Below, piece by piece: positions 32,876 through 42,121 of a stretch of 64,000 nucleotides of DNA. The notes beneath the pieces are model-generated. The model made no database searches. It saw only the letters and a list, made by a program, of their open reading frames with translations, and was not told the origin of the DNA. A program made the position numbers and the translations under genes. This DNA is from Variovorax sp. dw_308 (GTDB lineage: Bacteria > Pseudomonadota > Gammaproteobacteria > Burkholderiales > Burkholderiaceae_C), in the NCBI RefSeq assembly GCF_019207085.1, contig NZ_JAATOM010000009.1:124001-188000 (forward strand), given 5' to 3'. Positions within the stretch are counted from its first letter, which is position 1, and every line of letters begins with the position of its first letter.

Positions 32876-34303
32876 ATGAACACGCCTCCCACCACCGCGC
32901 CCTCTCTCTACGGCAGCCCCCTCGCGATCGAGTGCGATGCTGCGTTCCTGCCCGTCCAGGGAGAACTGCCCAAGGGCCTGGATGGCACGCTCTACCGCAA
33001 CGGGCCGAACCCGCAATTTCCCGACGCCAATGCCCATCTGTTCGGTGGCGACGGCATGCTGCACGCCTTCACGCTGGACGGCGGCAGGGCAAGCTACAGG
33101 AACCGCTGGGTACGCACCGCGCATTGGCAAGCCGAGCGCGCTGCCGGCCGACGGCTCTTCGATGCCTATGGCCGCAACCTCGACGGCAGCCGCAACGAAA
33201 CCATCGCCGACGAAGGCGCTGCCAACACCCATGTGATCTGGTACGCCGGGCGCCTCTTCGCACTGGAAGAGGCGCACCTGCCGGTGGAAATCGACCCCGC
33301 CACGCTGATGTCGCGCGGCCAGACGAACCTGGGCGGTGGCCTGGCCGGTCCTTTCACCGCCCATCCCAAGACCGACCCGGCCACCGGAGAACTCCTCTTC
33401 TTCGGCTACAACGCCACCGGCCCGCTCACCACCGGCATGAGTCACGGCAGCATCGACGCGGCCGGCCGCGTCACCCGCTTCGAGCGTTTCGAGGCCCCGT
33501 ATGCCAGCATGGTCCACGACTTCGCCGTCACCGAGCATCACCTGCTGTTCCCGATCCTGCCCCTCACGGGCAGCATGGCACGCATGCAGCAAGGCCGGCC
33601 ACCCTACGCCTGGGAGCCTGAACTTGGCGCCCGCGTCGGTGTGTTGAAGCGCGGCGCCCCGGTCGGGCAGATGCGCTGGTTCGAGGGCGACAGTGGCTAT
33701 GTCTTCCACGTCATGAATGCCTGGGAAGAAGGGGAGGAGGGCGAGCGCATCGTGGCGGACGTGATGCGCTACGACGAGCCACCGCTGTTCCCCCATCCGG
33801 ACGGCCGCCCGACCGATCCGGCCCGCAGCGTCGCGCGCATGTGCCGCTGGACCTTCGACCTGGCCGGCGACAGCAATCGCTTCACGCAGACGCCGATGGA
33901 CGACCTGGCGACCGAATTCCCGCGCTTCGACGAGCGCTTTTCGGGCCTGCCATACCGTCATGGCTGGGCCGCCTGCCAGCGCGAGGCCGTGCGCGGCGCC
34001 GGCTACGAGGGCCTGGTGCACTTCGACCTGGCGAACGGCAAGCGCAACCTCCATTGGCTGTCCGCGGGCGACCGATTCTCAGAACCGGTGTTCGTGCCGC
34101 GCGCGGCGGATGCGGCGCAAGGCGATGGCTGGCTGCTCGCAGTCGCATGGCGGGCCGCGCAGAACCGCAGCGAACTGGCCGTCTTCAACGCTTTGGCGAT
34201 CGGCGACGGGCCGGTCGCGACGGTGCAGCTTCCGCACCGGGTGCCGTCAGGGTTCCATGGCAGCTGGGTGCCGGGCCAGTTCGTGCGCCAGGCGCATCGC
34301 TAG
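32876..34303 (+). CDS. carotenoid oxygenase family (RPE65-like) dioxygenase
   Basis: This 475-residue non-haem iron dioxygenase has a seven-bladed propeller with four histidine ligands seen in FTAHPKTDPATGELLFFGYN, MVHDFAVTEHHLLFP, YVFHVMNAWEEG and, near the C terminus, GFHGSWVP. GTLYRNGPNPQFPD and HLFGGDGMLHAF are family hallmarks. The family cleaves C=C bonds of carotenoids or of stilbenes; lignostilbene dioxygenases of similar length give vanillin. The presence of a hydroxycinnamate operon elsewhere in the window makes stilbene cleavage plausible, but the sequence does not decide. GAGGAG precedes the start by a few bases. Confidence 0.9.
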   Translation: MNTPPTTAPSLYGSPLAIECDAAFLPVQGELPKGLDGTLYRNGPNPQFPDANAHLFGGDGMLHAFTLDGGRASYRNRWVRTAHWQAERAAGRRLFDAYGRNLDGSRNETIADEGAANTHVIWYAGRLFALEEAHLPVEIDPATLMSRGQTNLGGGLAGPFTAHPKTDPATGELLFFGYNATGPLTTGMSHGSIDAAGRVTRFERFEAPYASMVHDFAVTEHHLLFPILPLTGSMARMQQGRPPYAWEPELGARVGVLKRGAPVGQMRWFEGDSGYVFHVMNAWEEGEEGERIVADVMRYDEPPLFPHPDGRPTDPARSVARMCRWTFDLAGDSNRFTQTPMDDLATEFPRFDERFSGLPYRHGWAACQREAVRGAGYEGLVHFDLANGKRNLHWLSAGDRFSEPVFVPRAADAAQGDGWLLAVAWRAAQNRSELAVFNALAIGDGPVATVQLPHRVPSGFHGSWVPGQFVRQAHR

Positions 34304-34320
34304 ATTCTTCGGAGACCGTC

Positions 34321-34905
34321 ATGGGCATTCTTCTGAGCTTTGCACCCTTCGTCCTCTACGCGCTGATGTCACGTTCGGCGCCCCTCACCGTTTCGCTGTT
34401 CTCCGCCGCTGCCTTGGCCCTGGCGCTGCTGCTGCGCGACCACTTCGTTCGCCATCGTGCGATGAAGCTGCTGGAGATCGGCACGGTGCTGTTGTTCGGC
34501 GGGCTCGGCGTCCATGTGCTGCTGAACGGCGGGGCCTGGAGCATTCCGGAGGTCCGGCTGGCGGTCGACGGCGGACTGCTGCTGATCGTGTTGTTCACGA
34601 TGCTGATTCGCCAGCCCTTCACGCTGCAGTATGCGCGGGAGCAGGCGCCGAAGGAATTCCACGATTCACCGAAGTTCCTCGCGGTGAACCAGATCCTCAC
34701 GGCGGTATGGGGACTGGCCTTTGCGCTGATGACGGGCGCGGACCTCATCATGGCGCTGCTGCCACAGGTGCCGCTGGCGGTGGGCGTTGCCATCACCGTC
34801 GGCGCGCTGGCGGGCGCGGCCTGGTTCACGGGCTGGTACCCGAGCCGCTTGCGTCGCGCAGCGGAACTCAGCCGAGCAGCGCCTGCGCAAACTCGCGCGC
34901 GCTGA
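34321..34905 (+). CDS. hypothetical integral membrane protein
   Basis: This 194-residue protein has about six predicted membrane helices (LLSFAPFVLYALMS, FSAAALALALLLRD, IGTVLLFGGLGVHVLLNG, GGLLLIVLFTMLIR, ILTAVWGLAFALMTGADLI and AVGVAITVGALAGAAWFTGW). The segment QPFTLQYAREQAPKEFHDSPKFLAVNQ is conserved-looking. It is 17 bases after the oxygenase gene on the same strand and probably co-transcribed, so it might move the substrate or product. Its last 38 bases overlap the 3' end of ftsY on the other strand. The family is not recognised. Confidence 0.75.
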   Translation: MGILLSFAPFVLYALMSRSAPLTVSLFSAAALALALLLRDHFVRHRAMKLLEIGTVLLFGGLGVHVLLNGGAWSIPEVRLAVDGGLLLIVLFTMLIRQPFTLQYAREQAPKEFHDSPKFLAVNQILTAVWGLAFALMTGADLIMALLPQVPLAVGVAITVGALAGAAWFTGWYPSRLRRAAELSRAAPAQTRAR

Positions 34906-36268
34906 AGGTCTCCAGGTCCTCCAGCTTCTCCCCGACACCGACGAAGTACACAGGGATCGGCCGCTCGCGCGCGATCGCGGCGAGCACACCGCCCTTGGCG
35001 GTGCCGTCGAGCTTGGTCACGATCAGCCCCGTGAGGCCGAGCGCGTCGTCGAAGGCCTTGACCTGCGCGACCGCGTTCTGGCCGGTGTTGCCGTCGATGA
35101 CCAGCAGCACCTCGTGCGGCGCCGATGCGTCGGCCTTGGTGACCACGCGCTTGATCTTCTTCAATTCGTCCATCAGGTGGATCTGCGTGGGCAGTCGCCC
35201 GGCCGTGTCGACCAGCACCACGTCCTTGCCGCGTGCCTTGCCAGCCTTCACCGCGTCGAAGCTCACCGAGGACGGATCGCCGCCTTCGTTGCTCACGATC
35301 TCGACCGTGTTGCGGTCGGCCCAGACCAGCAACTGCTCGCGTGCCGCGGCGCGGAAGGTGTCGGCAGCGGCCAGCAGCACCGCGCAGCCCTCGTCCGCGA
35401 GGTGCTTGGTGAGCTTGCCGATGGACGTGGTCTTGCCGGCGCCATTGACGCCGGCCACCATGATCACGGTGGGCGTGTGTTCGCCGATGACGAGTTGCTT
35501 TTCCAACGGCTTGAGCAGGTCGGTCAGCACGTCGGCCAGCAGCACGCGTACCTGCGCGGCATCGGTGGCGATGGTGCTTTTGACGCGACGGCGCAATTCC
35601 TCGAGCATCTGCTCGGTCGCCTTCACGCCGGCGTCCGCCATCAACAGCGCGGTCTCCAGTTCCTCGTAGAGGTCTTCGTCGATCTGCGCGTTGACGAACA
35701 CAGCCTGGATGCCGGTGCCGGTCTTCTTGAGGCCGGTCTTGAGCTTGGCGAGCCAGCCTGCGCGCTCCGGTTCGCCGGGTGCCTCCGGCGGCGGTGCGGC
35801 GCGGTAGGGCGAGGGCTTGCGTTGATCCGCAGGTGGTGTGGAGGGCGTCGGCGCGGGCGGCAGGTCGCGCAGGAACGCGGGGACGTCGGTGGCTGCAGCC
35901 GGTGGCACCGCGGCCGATGGGGGCACAGGCGGTGGCGGCTTGAACGCGAGCGGTGCGGCCGGCGGCGGCTTGGTCCAGCGCGGCGGCAGGAACGGTGCTG
36001 CGGCGGGCGTGGGAGCCGCTGGTGCCGGCGCAATGGCCGCATCGGCTAGCGGTTTCGATGCGGGCGTCGATACTGTGCCGCCGGCGCCGGGACCTCTCCC
36101 TCGGAGGGCATCGAATGCCACATCGGCCGGAGCGGGCAAGTCGCGCAGGAACGCCGGCACCTCCTGCTCTGCCGTGCCCGACGCCATCATCGGCGCGGGG
36201 GGGGGAGAAGGTTCGGATGCCGGGGGCGGCTCATCCTCGGATTTTTTTTTCTTGAAGAAACTGAACAT
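34868..36268 (-). CDS. ftsY: signal recognition particle receptor FtsY
   Basis: The 466-residue GTPase docks SRP-ribosome complexes at the inner membrane. The C-terminal ~300 residues form the NG domain: GVNGAGKTTSIGKL (P-loop), DTAGRLPTQIHLMDEL, TKLDGTAKGG and YFVGVGEKLEDLETF. The N-terminal A domain (MFSFFKKKKSEDEPPP onward) is proline/alanine-rich and contains two copies of PAFLRDLP, at about residues 37 and 150. The short basic start may bind membrane. The gene is divergent from the M16 peptidase gene, with about 28 bases between starts. Confidence 0.97.
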   Translation of the reverse strand: MFSFFKKKKSEDEPPPASEPSPPPAPMMASGTAEQEVPAFLRDLPAPADVAFDALRGRGPGAGGTVSTPASKPLADAAIAPAPAAPTPAAAPFLPPRWTKPPPAAPLAFKPPPPVPPSAAVPPAAATDVPAFLRDLPPAPTPSTPPADQRKPSPYRAAPPPEAPGEPERAGWLAKLKTGLKKTGTGIQAVFVNAQIDEDLYEELETALLMADAGVKATEQMLEELRRRVKSTIATDAAQVRVLLADVLTDLLKPLEKQLVIGEHTPTVIMVAGVNGAGKTTSIGKLTKHLADEGCAVLLAAADTFRAAAREQLLVWADRNTVEIVSNEGGDPSSVSFDAVKAGKARGKDVVLVDTAGRLPTQIHLMDELKKIKRVVTKADASAPHEVLLVIDGNTGQNAVAQVKAFDDALGLTGLIVTKLDGTAKGGVLAAIARERPIPVYFVGVGEKLEDLETFSAREFAQALLG

Positions 36269-36296
36269 CGCAGCGTTTTTACAATCGACCCATTCT

Positions 36297-37736
36297 ATGA
36301 AACGCCCCTCGCCACGCCGCGCTGCGTTCGGTGCGGTGCTGGCCTCGGCGCTTGTTGCGCTCTGGTCCGCGCCCGCCGCTGCGCAAAACCCACCCCCTCC
36401 CAACCCATCCACACCTGCCGCGCGGTCCACGCAGGCGCAGCAGTTCACGCTGGCCAACGGCATGGCGCTGATCGTCCAGCCCGACCGCCGAGCGCCCACC
36501 GCCGTGCAGATGGTGTGGGTGCGCGTCGGCGCCATGGACGAGGTCGACGGCACCTCGGGCGTGGCCCACGCGCTGGAACACATGATGTTCAAGGGGACGA
36601 AGGACCTGAAGCCTGGCGAGTTCTCGCGCCGCGTCGCCGCGCTGGGTGGTCGCGAGAACGCCTTCACCACGCGCGACTACACCGGCTACTACCAACAGAT
36701 TCCCATGGGCAAGCTGGAAGATGTGATGAGGCTGGAGTCCGACCGCTTCGCCCATAACCAGTGGCCCGACGACGAGTTCAAGCGTGAGATCGAGGTGGTC
36801 AAGGAGGAGCGCCGCATGCGCACCGAAGACCAGCCGCGTTCCTTGCTCGGCGAGCAGCAGAACGCGGCCGTGTTCATCGCGTCACCCTATCACCGGCCGG
36901 TGGTCGGCTGGATGAGCGACCTGGATGCGATGACGCCCCAGGACGTGCGCGACTTCCACCAGCGCTGGTACGTGCCGGCCAATGCGGCCCTCGTGGTGGC
37001 CGGCGATGTCGACGTGGAGCAGGTGCGCAAGTTGGCCGAGAAATACTACGGCAGCATCCCGGCCCGCGCGGTGCCGGAGCGGAAGCCTCGCGTCGAGCCG
37101 GAACAGCGCGGCATCCGGCGCGTCGAGTTCAAGGCGCCGGCCGAGCAGTCGTACGTGTCGCTGGCGTTCCGTACGCCCAAGCTCGAAAGCCTCGATGGCG
37201 AGAGCGATGCCTGGGCGCTGGTGGTGCTCTCGGCCCTGCTCGACGGCTACGCGGGCGCCCGGCTGGACCGTGCGCTGACGCAAGGGCCGAACCGCGTGGC
37301 CGATTCCGCCGGTTCGTATTCGGGCTTCATCGGCCGGGGTCCGCAACTGTTCGGGCTCGAAGGCGTGCCGGCACCCGGCAAGACGCCGGAGCAGGTCGAG
37401 GCCGCCTTGCGCGCGGAAGTGGCCCGCGTTGCCAAGGAGGGCGTCGGCGCGGCCGAGCTCGCGCGCGTCAAGACGCAGTGGGTGGCGAGCGAGACCTACA
37501 AGCTCGACTCGGTCATGGCGCAGGCGCGCGAACTGGGCAGCAACTGGGTCCAGCGACTGCCGCTGGATTCGAGCAGCAGGATGATTGCCAGGCTGCAGGC
37601 GGTCACGGCCGATCAGGTGCAGGCGGTCGCCGGCAAGTACTTCGGCGACGACCAGCTCACGGTGGCCATCCTGCGGCCGCTGCCCCTCGACAAGAATCGC
37701 CGCCCGCGTCCCGCGCCCGCGGGCGAGCTGCGCTGA
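36297..37736 (+). CDS. M16 family zinc metallopeptidase, catalytic subunit
   Basis: The 479-residue exported protein has a signal peptide ending near SAPAAAQ and the zinc motif HALEHMMFKGT (H-x-x-E-H near residues 94-98), with the distal glutamate in REIEVVKEERRMR. QFTLANGMALIVQPDRRAPTAVQMVWVRVG opens the peptidase fold, and ENAFTTRDYTGYYQQIP follows. It resembles processing-peptidase-like M16B enzymes, which often work as a pair with an inactive homologue, here the next gene. A role in periplasmic peptide turnover is likely. Confidence 0.93.
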   Translation: MKRPSPRRAAFGAVLASALVALWSAPAAAQNPPPPNPSTPAARSTQAQQFTLANGMALIVQPDRRAPTAVQMVWVRVGAMDEVDGTSGVAHALEHMMFKGTKDLKPGEFSRRVAALGGRENAFTTRDYTGYYQQIPMGKLEDVMRLESDRFAHNQWPDDEFKREIEVVKEERRMRTEDQPRSLLGEQQNAAVFIASPYHRPVVGWMSDLDAMTPQDVRDFHQRWYVPANAALVVAGDVDVEQVRKLAEKYYGSIPARAVPERKPRVEPEQRGIRRVEFKAPAEQSYVSLAFRTPKLESLDGESDAWALVVLSALLDGYAGARLDRALTQGPNRVADSAGSYSGFIGRGPQLFGLEGVPAPGKTPEQVEAALRAEVARVAKEGVGAAELARVKTQWVASETYKLDSVMAQARELGSNWVQRLPLDSSSRMIARLQAVTADQVQAVAGKYFGDDQLTVAILRPLPLDKNRRPRPAPAGELR

Positions 37737-37751
37737 AAGAAGCCACGCACC

Positions 37752-39110
37752 ATGTTCGCTTTTCAAAGACTCACCGCAGGCGCCTTGCTGGCCGGCGCTG
37801 CGGCACTGATCGCAACCCACGCGCAGGCGGCGGTGCCGATCGAGCACTGGACCTTGCCCAATGGCGCGCAGGTCTGGCTCGCGAGCGTCGAATCGCTCCC
37901 GATCGTCGACCTGCAGCTCGACTTCGATGCCGGCAGCCGGCGTGACCCGGCGGCGCAGGCCGGGCTGGCGAGCGTGTCGGCCGGCATGATCGAGAAGGGT
38001 GTGCGCGCGGCGCCGGGCTCCGGCCCGTATCCGCAGGCGATGGACCAGAACGCGCTCGGCGAGGCCTGGGCCGACCTGGGCGCCAGCTTCGATGCGGGCG
38101 CTGGCTCCGAACGCACCAGCTTCAGCCTGCGCACGCTGTCCGATCCGCCACTGCTCGACAAGGCCGTGGCCCTGGCCGCGCGCGAGATCGGCGAGCCCTC
38201 GTTCCCGGAAGACATCTGGAAGCGTGAGCGCGAACGCATCGGCGCGGCGATCAAGGAGGCCAACACCAAGCCCGACACGATCGCTTCGCGCGCCTTCTCG
38301 CAGGCGGTCTACGGCAGCCATCCTTTCGGCGCGGAGGTGACCGAGGAGACCTTGGCGCGCATCGACACGGCGGCGATGCGCACGCGTTACGCGGAACTCA
38401 TCGTGCCTTGCCGCGCCAAGCTGAGCATCGTTGGCGCGGTCACGCGGCCGCAGGCGGAATCCATCGCGATGACGCTGCTGTCGCGCCTGCCCGCGCAGCC
38501 AGCGGGATGCGCGGCGCTGCCGACGGTGCCGGAGGTGATGCCGCTCACGGCGGCGAAGGAGGAGCGCATTCCCTTCGACGCCGCGCAGGCGCATGTCTAC
38601 ATCGGCGAGCCGGGCTACCCACGCAGCGACCCGGACCACTTCGCACTGAACCTCGGCAACTACATCCTGGGCGGCGGCGGCTTCGTGTCGCGCCTTACCG
38701 AGCAGGTGCGCGAGAAGCGCGGCCTGGCCTACAGCATCTACAGCGGCTTTGCGCCGGGCCTGCATGCGGGTGCGTTCCGCATCGGCTTCCAGACCCGGCC
38801 CGACCAGGCCGCCGAGGCGACGAAGCTGTCGCGCGAAGTGCTCGCCAGGTTCGTTGCCGACGGCCCGACCGAGGCCGAACTCAAGGCCGCGAAGGACAAC
38901 CTGATCGGCGGCTTTCCGCTGCTGCTGGACAGCAACCGCAAACTGCTCGGCAACGTCGCCAACATCGCCTGGTACGGCTTGCCGCTGGACTACCTCGACA
39001 CCTGGACGGCGCGCATGAATGCCATCACCGCTGCCGACGTCAAGGCCGCCTTCCAGCGCAAGCTGCACCCGGACCGGATGGTGACGGTCGTTCTTGGCGC
39101 CAAGGAATGA
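37752..39110 (+). CDS. M16 family peptidase-like protein, non-catalytic partner
   Basis: The 452-residue product has a signal peptide (LLAGAAALIATHAQAA) and the same fold (HWTLPNGAQVWLASVESLPIVDLQLDFDAGS). The zinc-binding H-x-x-E-H is missing: the corresponding stretch reads AGLASVSAGMIEKG. It retains the R/Y substrate-binding pair (LTEQVREKRGLAYSIYSGF) typical of the inactive subunit of M16B heterodimers. It is 15 bases after the catalytic gene, so a heterodimeric peptidase is expected. Confidence 0.92.
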   Translation: MFAFQRLTAGALLAGAAALIATHAQAAVPIEHWTLPNGAQVWLASVESLPIVDLQLDFDAGSRRDPAAQAGLASVSAGMIEKGVRAAPGSGPYPQAMDQNALGEAWADLGASFDAGAGSERTSFSLRTLSDPPLLDKAVALAAREIGEPSFPEDIWKRERERIGAAIKEANTKPDTIASRAFSQAVYGSHPFGAEVTEETLARIDTAAMRTRYAELIVPCRAKLSIVGAVTRPQAESIAMTLLSRLPAQPAGCAALPTVPEVMPLTAAKEERIPFDAAQAHVYIGEPGYPRSDPDHFALNLGNYILGGGGFVSRLTEQVREKRGLAYSIYSGFAPGLHAGAFRIGFQTRPDQAAEATKLSREVLARFVADGPTEAELKAAKDNLIGGFPLLLDSNRKLLGNVANIAWYGLPLDYLDTWTARMNAITAADVKAAFQRKLHPDRMVTVVLGAKE

Positions 39111-39150
39111 CGAAACGTCGCCACGCGTGGCCGCGGTTAAGCTCGGCCCG

Positions 39151-39831
39151 ATGAGGAAAGAAACCGCACCCAAGGCCAGCGCCAAGCCCTCCGCCAAGCC
39201 TGCCAAGCCCGCAGCGAAGACGCCGCGCCACAAGGCGCCCCTGCCGCGCCAGATCCGCATCATCGGCGGCCAATGGAAGCGCACGCGCCTCGCCGTGGCG
39301 GACAAGCCCGGCCTGCGTCCCACGCCCGACCGCGTGCGCGAGACGCTGTTCAACTGGCTCGCCAGCCTGGCCGGCGCGGGCGGCGGCGACTTGCCGGGCT
39401 GGCATTGCATCGACGCCTTCGCGGGCACCGGCGCCCTGGGGCTCGAAGCGGCATCGCGCGGCGCCGGCAGCGTCATCCTCTGCGAGCAGGACGCCGACCT
39501 GGTGGCGCAACTGCAGGCCATCAAGGGCAAGCTCGACGCCCCGGCCTTGCGCGTCGAGCGCGGCAATGGCGTGACCGCGGTCGAACGCGCGCCGGCGGGG
39601 AGCCTGCACGCGGTGTTCCTCGATCCGCCTTTCGAGCAGGCCGCGCTGTACGAGCCCGCGTTGCGTGCCGCGGCCCGGGCGGTCCATGTCGACGGCGCGG
39701 TGTACCTCGAGGCGCCACGGCGCTGGACCGACGACGAACTCGCGCCGCTGGGCCTGGTCGGCTTCCGCTACCTGAAGGCCGGTGCGGTGCATGCGCATCT
39801 GCTGCGCCGATCGGCCCCTGCGGCGGCATAA
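39151..39831 (+). CDS. rsmD: 16S rRNA (guanine(966)-N2)-methyltransferase
   Basis: The product is 226 residues. After a lysine/alanine/proline-rich N-terminal extension of about 30 residues comes RIIGGQWKRTRLAVADKPGLRPTPDRVRETLFNWL, the RsmD opening motif. The SAM-binding IDAFAGTGALGLEAASRGA and the catalytic DPPF motif in AVFLDPPFEQAALY follow. It methylates G966 in assembled 30S subunits. The gene is next to coaD, the usual neighbour in bacteria. Confidence 0.95.
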   Translation: MRKETAPKASAKPSAKPAKPAAKTPRHKAPLPRQIRIIGGQWKRTRLAVADKPGLRPTPDRVRETLFNWLASLAGAGGGDLPGWHCIDAFAGTGALGLEAASRGAGSVILCEQDADLVAQLQAIKGKLDAPALRVERGNGVTAVERAPAGSLHAVFLDPPFEQAALYEPALRAAARAVHVDGAVYLEAPRRWTDDELAPLGLVGFRYLKAGAVHAHLLRRSAPAAA

Positions 39832-39881
39832 TCCGCCCGACCAGAAATCGAACAGTCCGGCGGCGGAGGAGAACAAAGAAA

Positions 39882-40382
39882 ATGTCCAGTGTGATTGCCG
39901 TATACCCCGGGACTTTCGATCCCATGACCCTCGGCCACGAAGACGTGGTGCGTCGCGCCACGCAACTGTTCTCGCACGTCATCGTGGCGGTGGCGGCGGG
40001 CCATCACAAGAAGGCCCTGTTCTCGCTGGAGGAGCGCATGTCGATGGTGCGCGAAGTGGTCGAGCCCTTCAAGGAACTGGTGACGGTCGAGAGCTTCTCG
40101 GGCCTGCTGCGCGACTTCGTGGTCGCGCGCAACGGCAAGGCCATGGTGCGCGGCCTGCGCGCGGTGACCGACTTCGACTATGAGTTCCAGCTGGCCGGAA
40201 TGAACCGCACGCTCATGCCGAATGTGGAAACGGTGTTCCTGACGCCCAGCGACAAGTACCAGTTCATCTCCAGCACCTTCGTGCGCGAGATCGCGACGCT
40301 GGGCGGCGAGATCGACAAGTTCGTGTCGCCGGCCGTGCGCAAGAAGCTGTTGGCCAAGGTCCGGTCCCTGGGGCGCGAATGA
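39882..40382 (+). CDS. coaD: pantetheine-phosphate adenylyltransferase
   Basis: The 166-residue enzyme makes dephospho-CoA from phosphopantetheine and ATP. Its nucleotidyltransferase motif is VYPGTFDPMTLGHEDVVRRA (T-x-G-H), with the second, ISSTFVREIATLGG, near the C terminus. LLRDFVVARNGKAMVRGLRAVTDFDYE is also diagnostic. GGAGGAG precedes the start. It follows rsmD by 50 bases. Confidence 0.97.
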   Translation: MSSVIAVYPGTFDPMTLGHEDVVRRATQLFSHVIVAVAAGHHKKALFSLEERMSMVREVVEPFKELVTVESFSGLLRDFVVARNGKAMVRGLRAVTDFDYEFQLAGMNRTLMPNVETVFLTPSDKYQFISSTFVREIATLGGEIDKFVSPAVRKKLLAKVRSLGRE

Positions 40383-40401
40383 TGCGCCCGCCACCCCTGG
40401 C

Positions 40402-41064
40402 ATGAGCGAACTCGCACCGCCCCGGCTCCACTCGCTCGGCGATGCCGCCTTGCTGTGCGAACTGCCGGCCCCTGCGCAGCTGGCGGTGCAGCAGAGGATC
40501 TGGGCGCTGGCGGCGGAAGCGGCGCAGTGGCCCGGTGTCGACGAAGTGCTGCCGGGCATGAACAACCTCACCTTGATGTTTGACCCGGCGCTCGCCGATG
40601 CGGAGGCCCTGGGCGAGCGCGTGCTGACGACTTGGCCCAAGCTCAAGGCCGGCGCCATCGCTTCGCGCGAAGTGGAGGTTCCGGTCGCCTATGGCGGTGA
40701 CGAGGGGCCGGACCTGGGCGATGTCGCAGCCCATTGCGGGCTCGCGCCCGACGAAGTGGTGCGACGCCATTGCGCCGGCGAGTATGTCGTCTACCTGCTC
40801 GGGTTTCTCCCGGGCTTTGCCTTCATGGGCGGCTTGCCGCCCGAGCTCGCAACGCCGCGCCGCGCCGAACCGCGTACCTCGGTGCCGGCTCGATCGGTCG
40901 GCATCGGCGGCGAGCAGACGGGCATCTACCCGGTGGCCTCGCCGGGTGGCTGGAACCTCATCGGACGCACTCCGCTGGAATTGTTCGATCCGACTGCCAA
41001 GGAGCCGACGCTGCTGCGCCACGGCGACCGCGTGCGCTTCGTCGCGGAAAGCGTGCGGACGTGA
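40402..41064 (+). CDS. pxpB: 5-oxoprolinase subunit PxpB
   Basis: The 220-residue allophanate hydrolase subunit 1-like protein (AHS1/KipI family) contains LHSLGDAALLCEL, YVVYLLGFLPGFAFMGGLP and SIGIGGEQTGIYPVASPGGWNLIGRTPLELFD-type blocks. With PxpC and PxpA it forms the ATP-dependent prokaryotic 5-oxoprolinase, which opens 5-oxoproline to glutamate. Its stop overlaps the pxpC GTG start, so translation is coupled. Confidence 0.93.
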   Translation: MSELAPPRLHSLGDAALLCELPAPAQLAVQQRIWALAAEAAQWPGVDEVLPGMNNLTLMFDPALADAEALGERVLTTWPKLKAGAIASREVEVPVAYGGDEGPDLGDVAAHCGLAPDEVVRRHCAGEYVVYLLGFLPGFAFMGGLPPELATPRRAEPRTSVPARSVGIGGEQTGIYPVASPGGWNLIGRTPLELFDPTAKEPTLLRHGDRVRFVAESVRT

Positions 41065-42059
41065 TCACCGTCCTGCGCCCTGGCATCCTCGCATCGGTGC
41101 AGGACCTGGGGCGGCGCGGCCATCGCCAACTCGGCATTTGTCCGGGCGGCGCCCTGGACACGCTGGCGCTGACCCTGGCGAATCGGCTGGTCGGCAACCC
41201 CGACGGCGCGGCCGGCGTTGAAATCACCCTGGGCAACTGCGAATTTCGCTTCGAATCCCCCACGCGCATCGCCTTGGCCGGCGACGATTTTTCCGCACGC
41301 CTGGATGGCCGGCCGCTGTGGCCCTGCTGGAGCGTGCCGGTCGAGGCCGGGCAGACGCTCCGGCTGGGCGGCGCGAATGCGTCGGGCGGCAAGGCTGGCC
41401 TGCGCACCTGGCTGGCGGTGGCGGGTGGCATCGACGTGCCCTTGGTGCTGGGATCGCGCAGCACCGACCTGAAGGCCGGCTTCGGCGGCTTCGAAGGGCG
41501 GGCGTTGCGCAAGAACGACGAACTCGCCGTGGGCGCTTCCGCGCTGGATGATGCCCGGCGGACCCGTCGGCCGTTCGGCCTGCGCCCGCCCGCGTGGGCG
41601 GCCGGCGAGGGCGGCACGGAACCCATCACCCTGCGTGTCATGCAGGGCCCGGAGTACGAGCAGTTCCTGGTGGCGGCGCGGGCGGCGTTGTGGAGCGGGG
41701 AGTGGCGCATCACGACCCAGAGCAACCGCATGGGCAGTCGACTGGCGGGCACCGAGCTGAAGCGCCGGCGCCAGGCCGACATGCTTTCATCGGCCGTCAT
41801 CCCTGGCACGATCCAGGTACCGCCGGCCGGCCAGCCGATCATCCTCATGGGCGATGCGCAGACCACCGGCGGCTATCCACGCATCGGCGTGGTCATCCGC
41901 GCCGACCTCTGGAAGCTTGCGCAGGCGCCGCTCAATGCGCGCTTGCGGCTGGTCGAGACAGATGCCGCGGGCGCGCGGGCCGCCTGGGACGCTCAGCAGC
42001 TCTATCTGCGGCAAGTCGCGCAAGGCCTCCTGGCGGCCGATTGGCCCTTGCAGACGTAG
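41061..42059 (+). CDS. pxpC: 5-oxoprolinase subunit PxpC
   Basis: The 332-residue protein of the AHS2/KipA family starts at a GTG that overlaps the pxpB stop (GTGA). It opens with ITVLRPGILASVQDLGRRGHRQLG and holds TWLAVAGGIDVPLVLGSRSTDLKAGFGG, TQSNRMGSRLAG and GDAQTTGGYPRIGVV, all typical. It is the biotin-carboxylase-like partner in the oxoprolinase complex. Its length and motifs are complete. Confidence 0.94.
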   Translation: MITVLRPGILASVQDLGRRGHRQLGICPGGALDTLALTLANRLVGNPDGAAGVEITLGNCEFRFESPTRIALAGDDFSARLDGRPLWPCWSVPVEAGQTLRLGGANASGGKAGLRTWLAVAGGIDVPLVLGSRSTDLKAGFGGFEGRALRKNDELAVGASALDDARRTRRPFGLRPPAWAAGEGGTEPITLRVMQGPEYEQFLVAARAALWSGEWRITTQSNRMGSRLAGTELKRRRQADMLSSAVIPGTIQVPPAGQPIILMGDAQTTGGYPRIGVVIRADLWKLAQAPLNARLRLVETDAAGARAAWDAQQLYLRQVAQGLLAADWPLQT

Positions 42060-42121
42060 ACTGAAAAGGTGCGAATCCTTCTGCGGCGCACGCATGTGCA
42101 ACGAATCTCGGGGTGAGCGAA

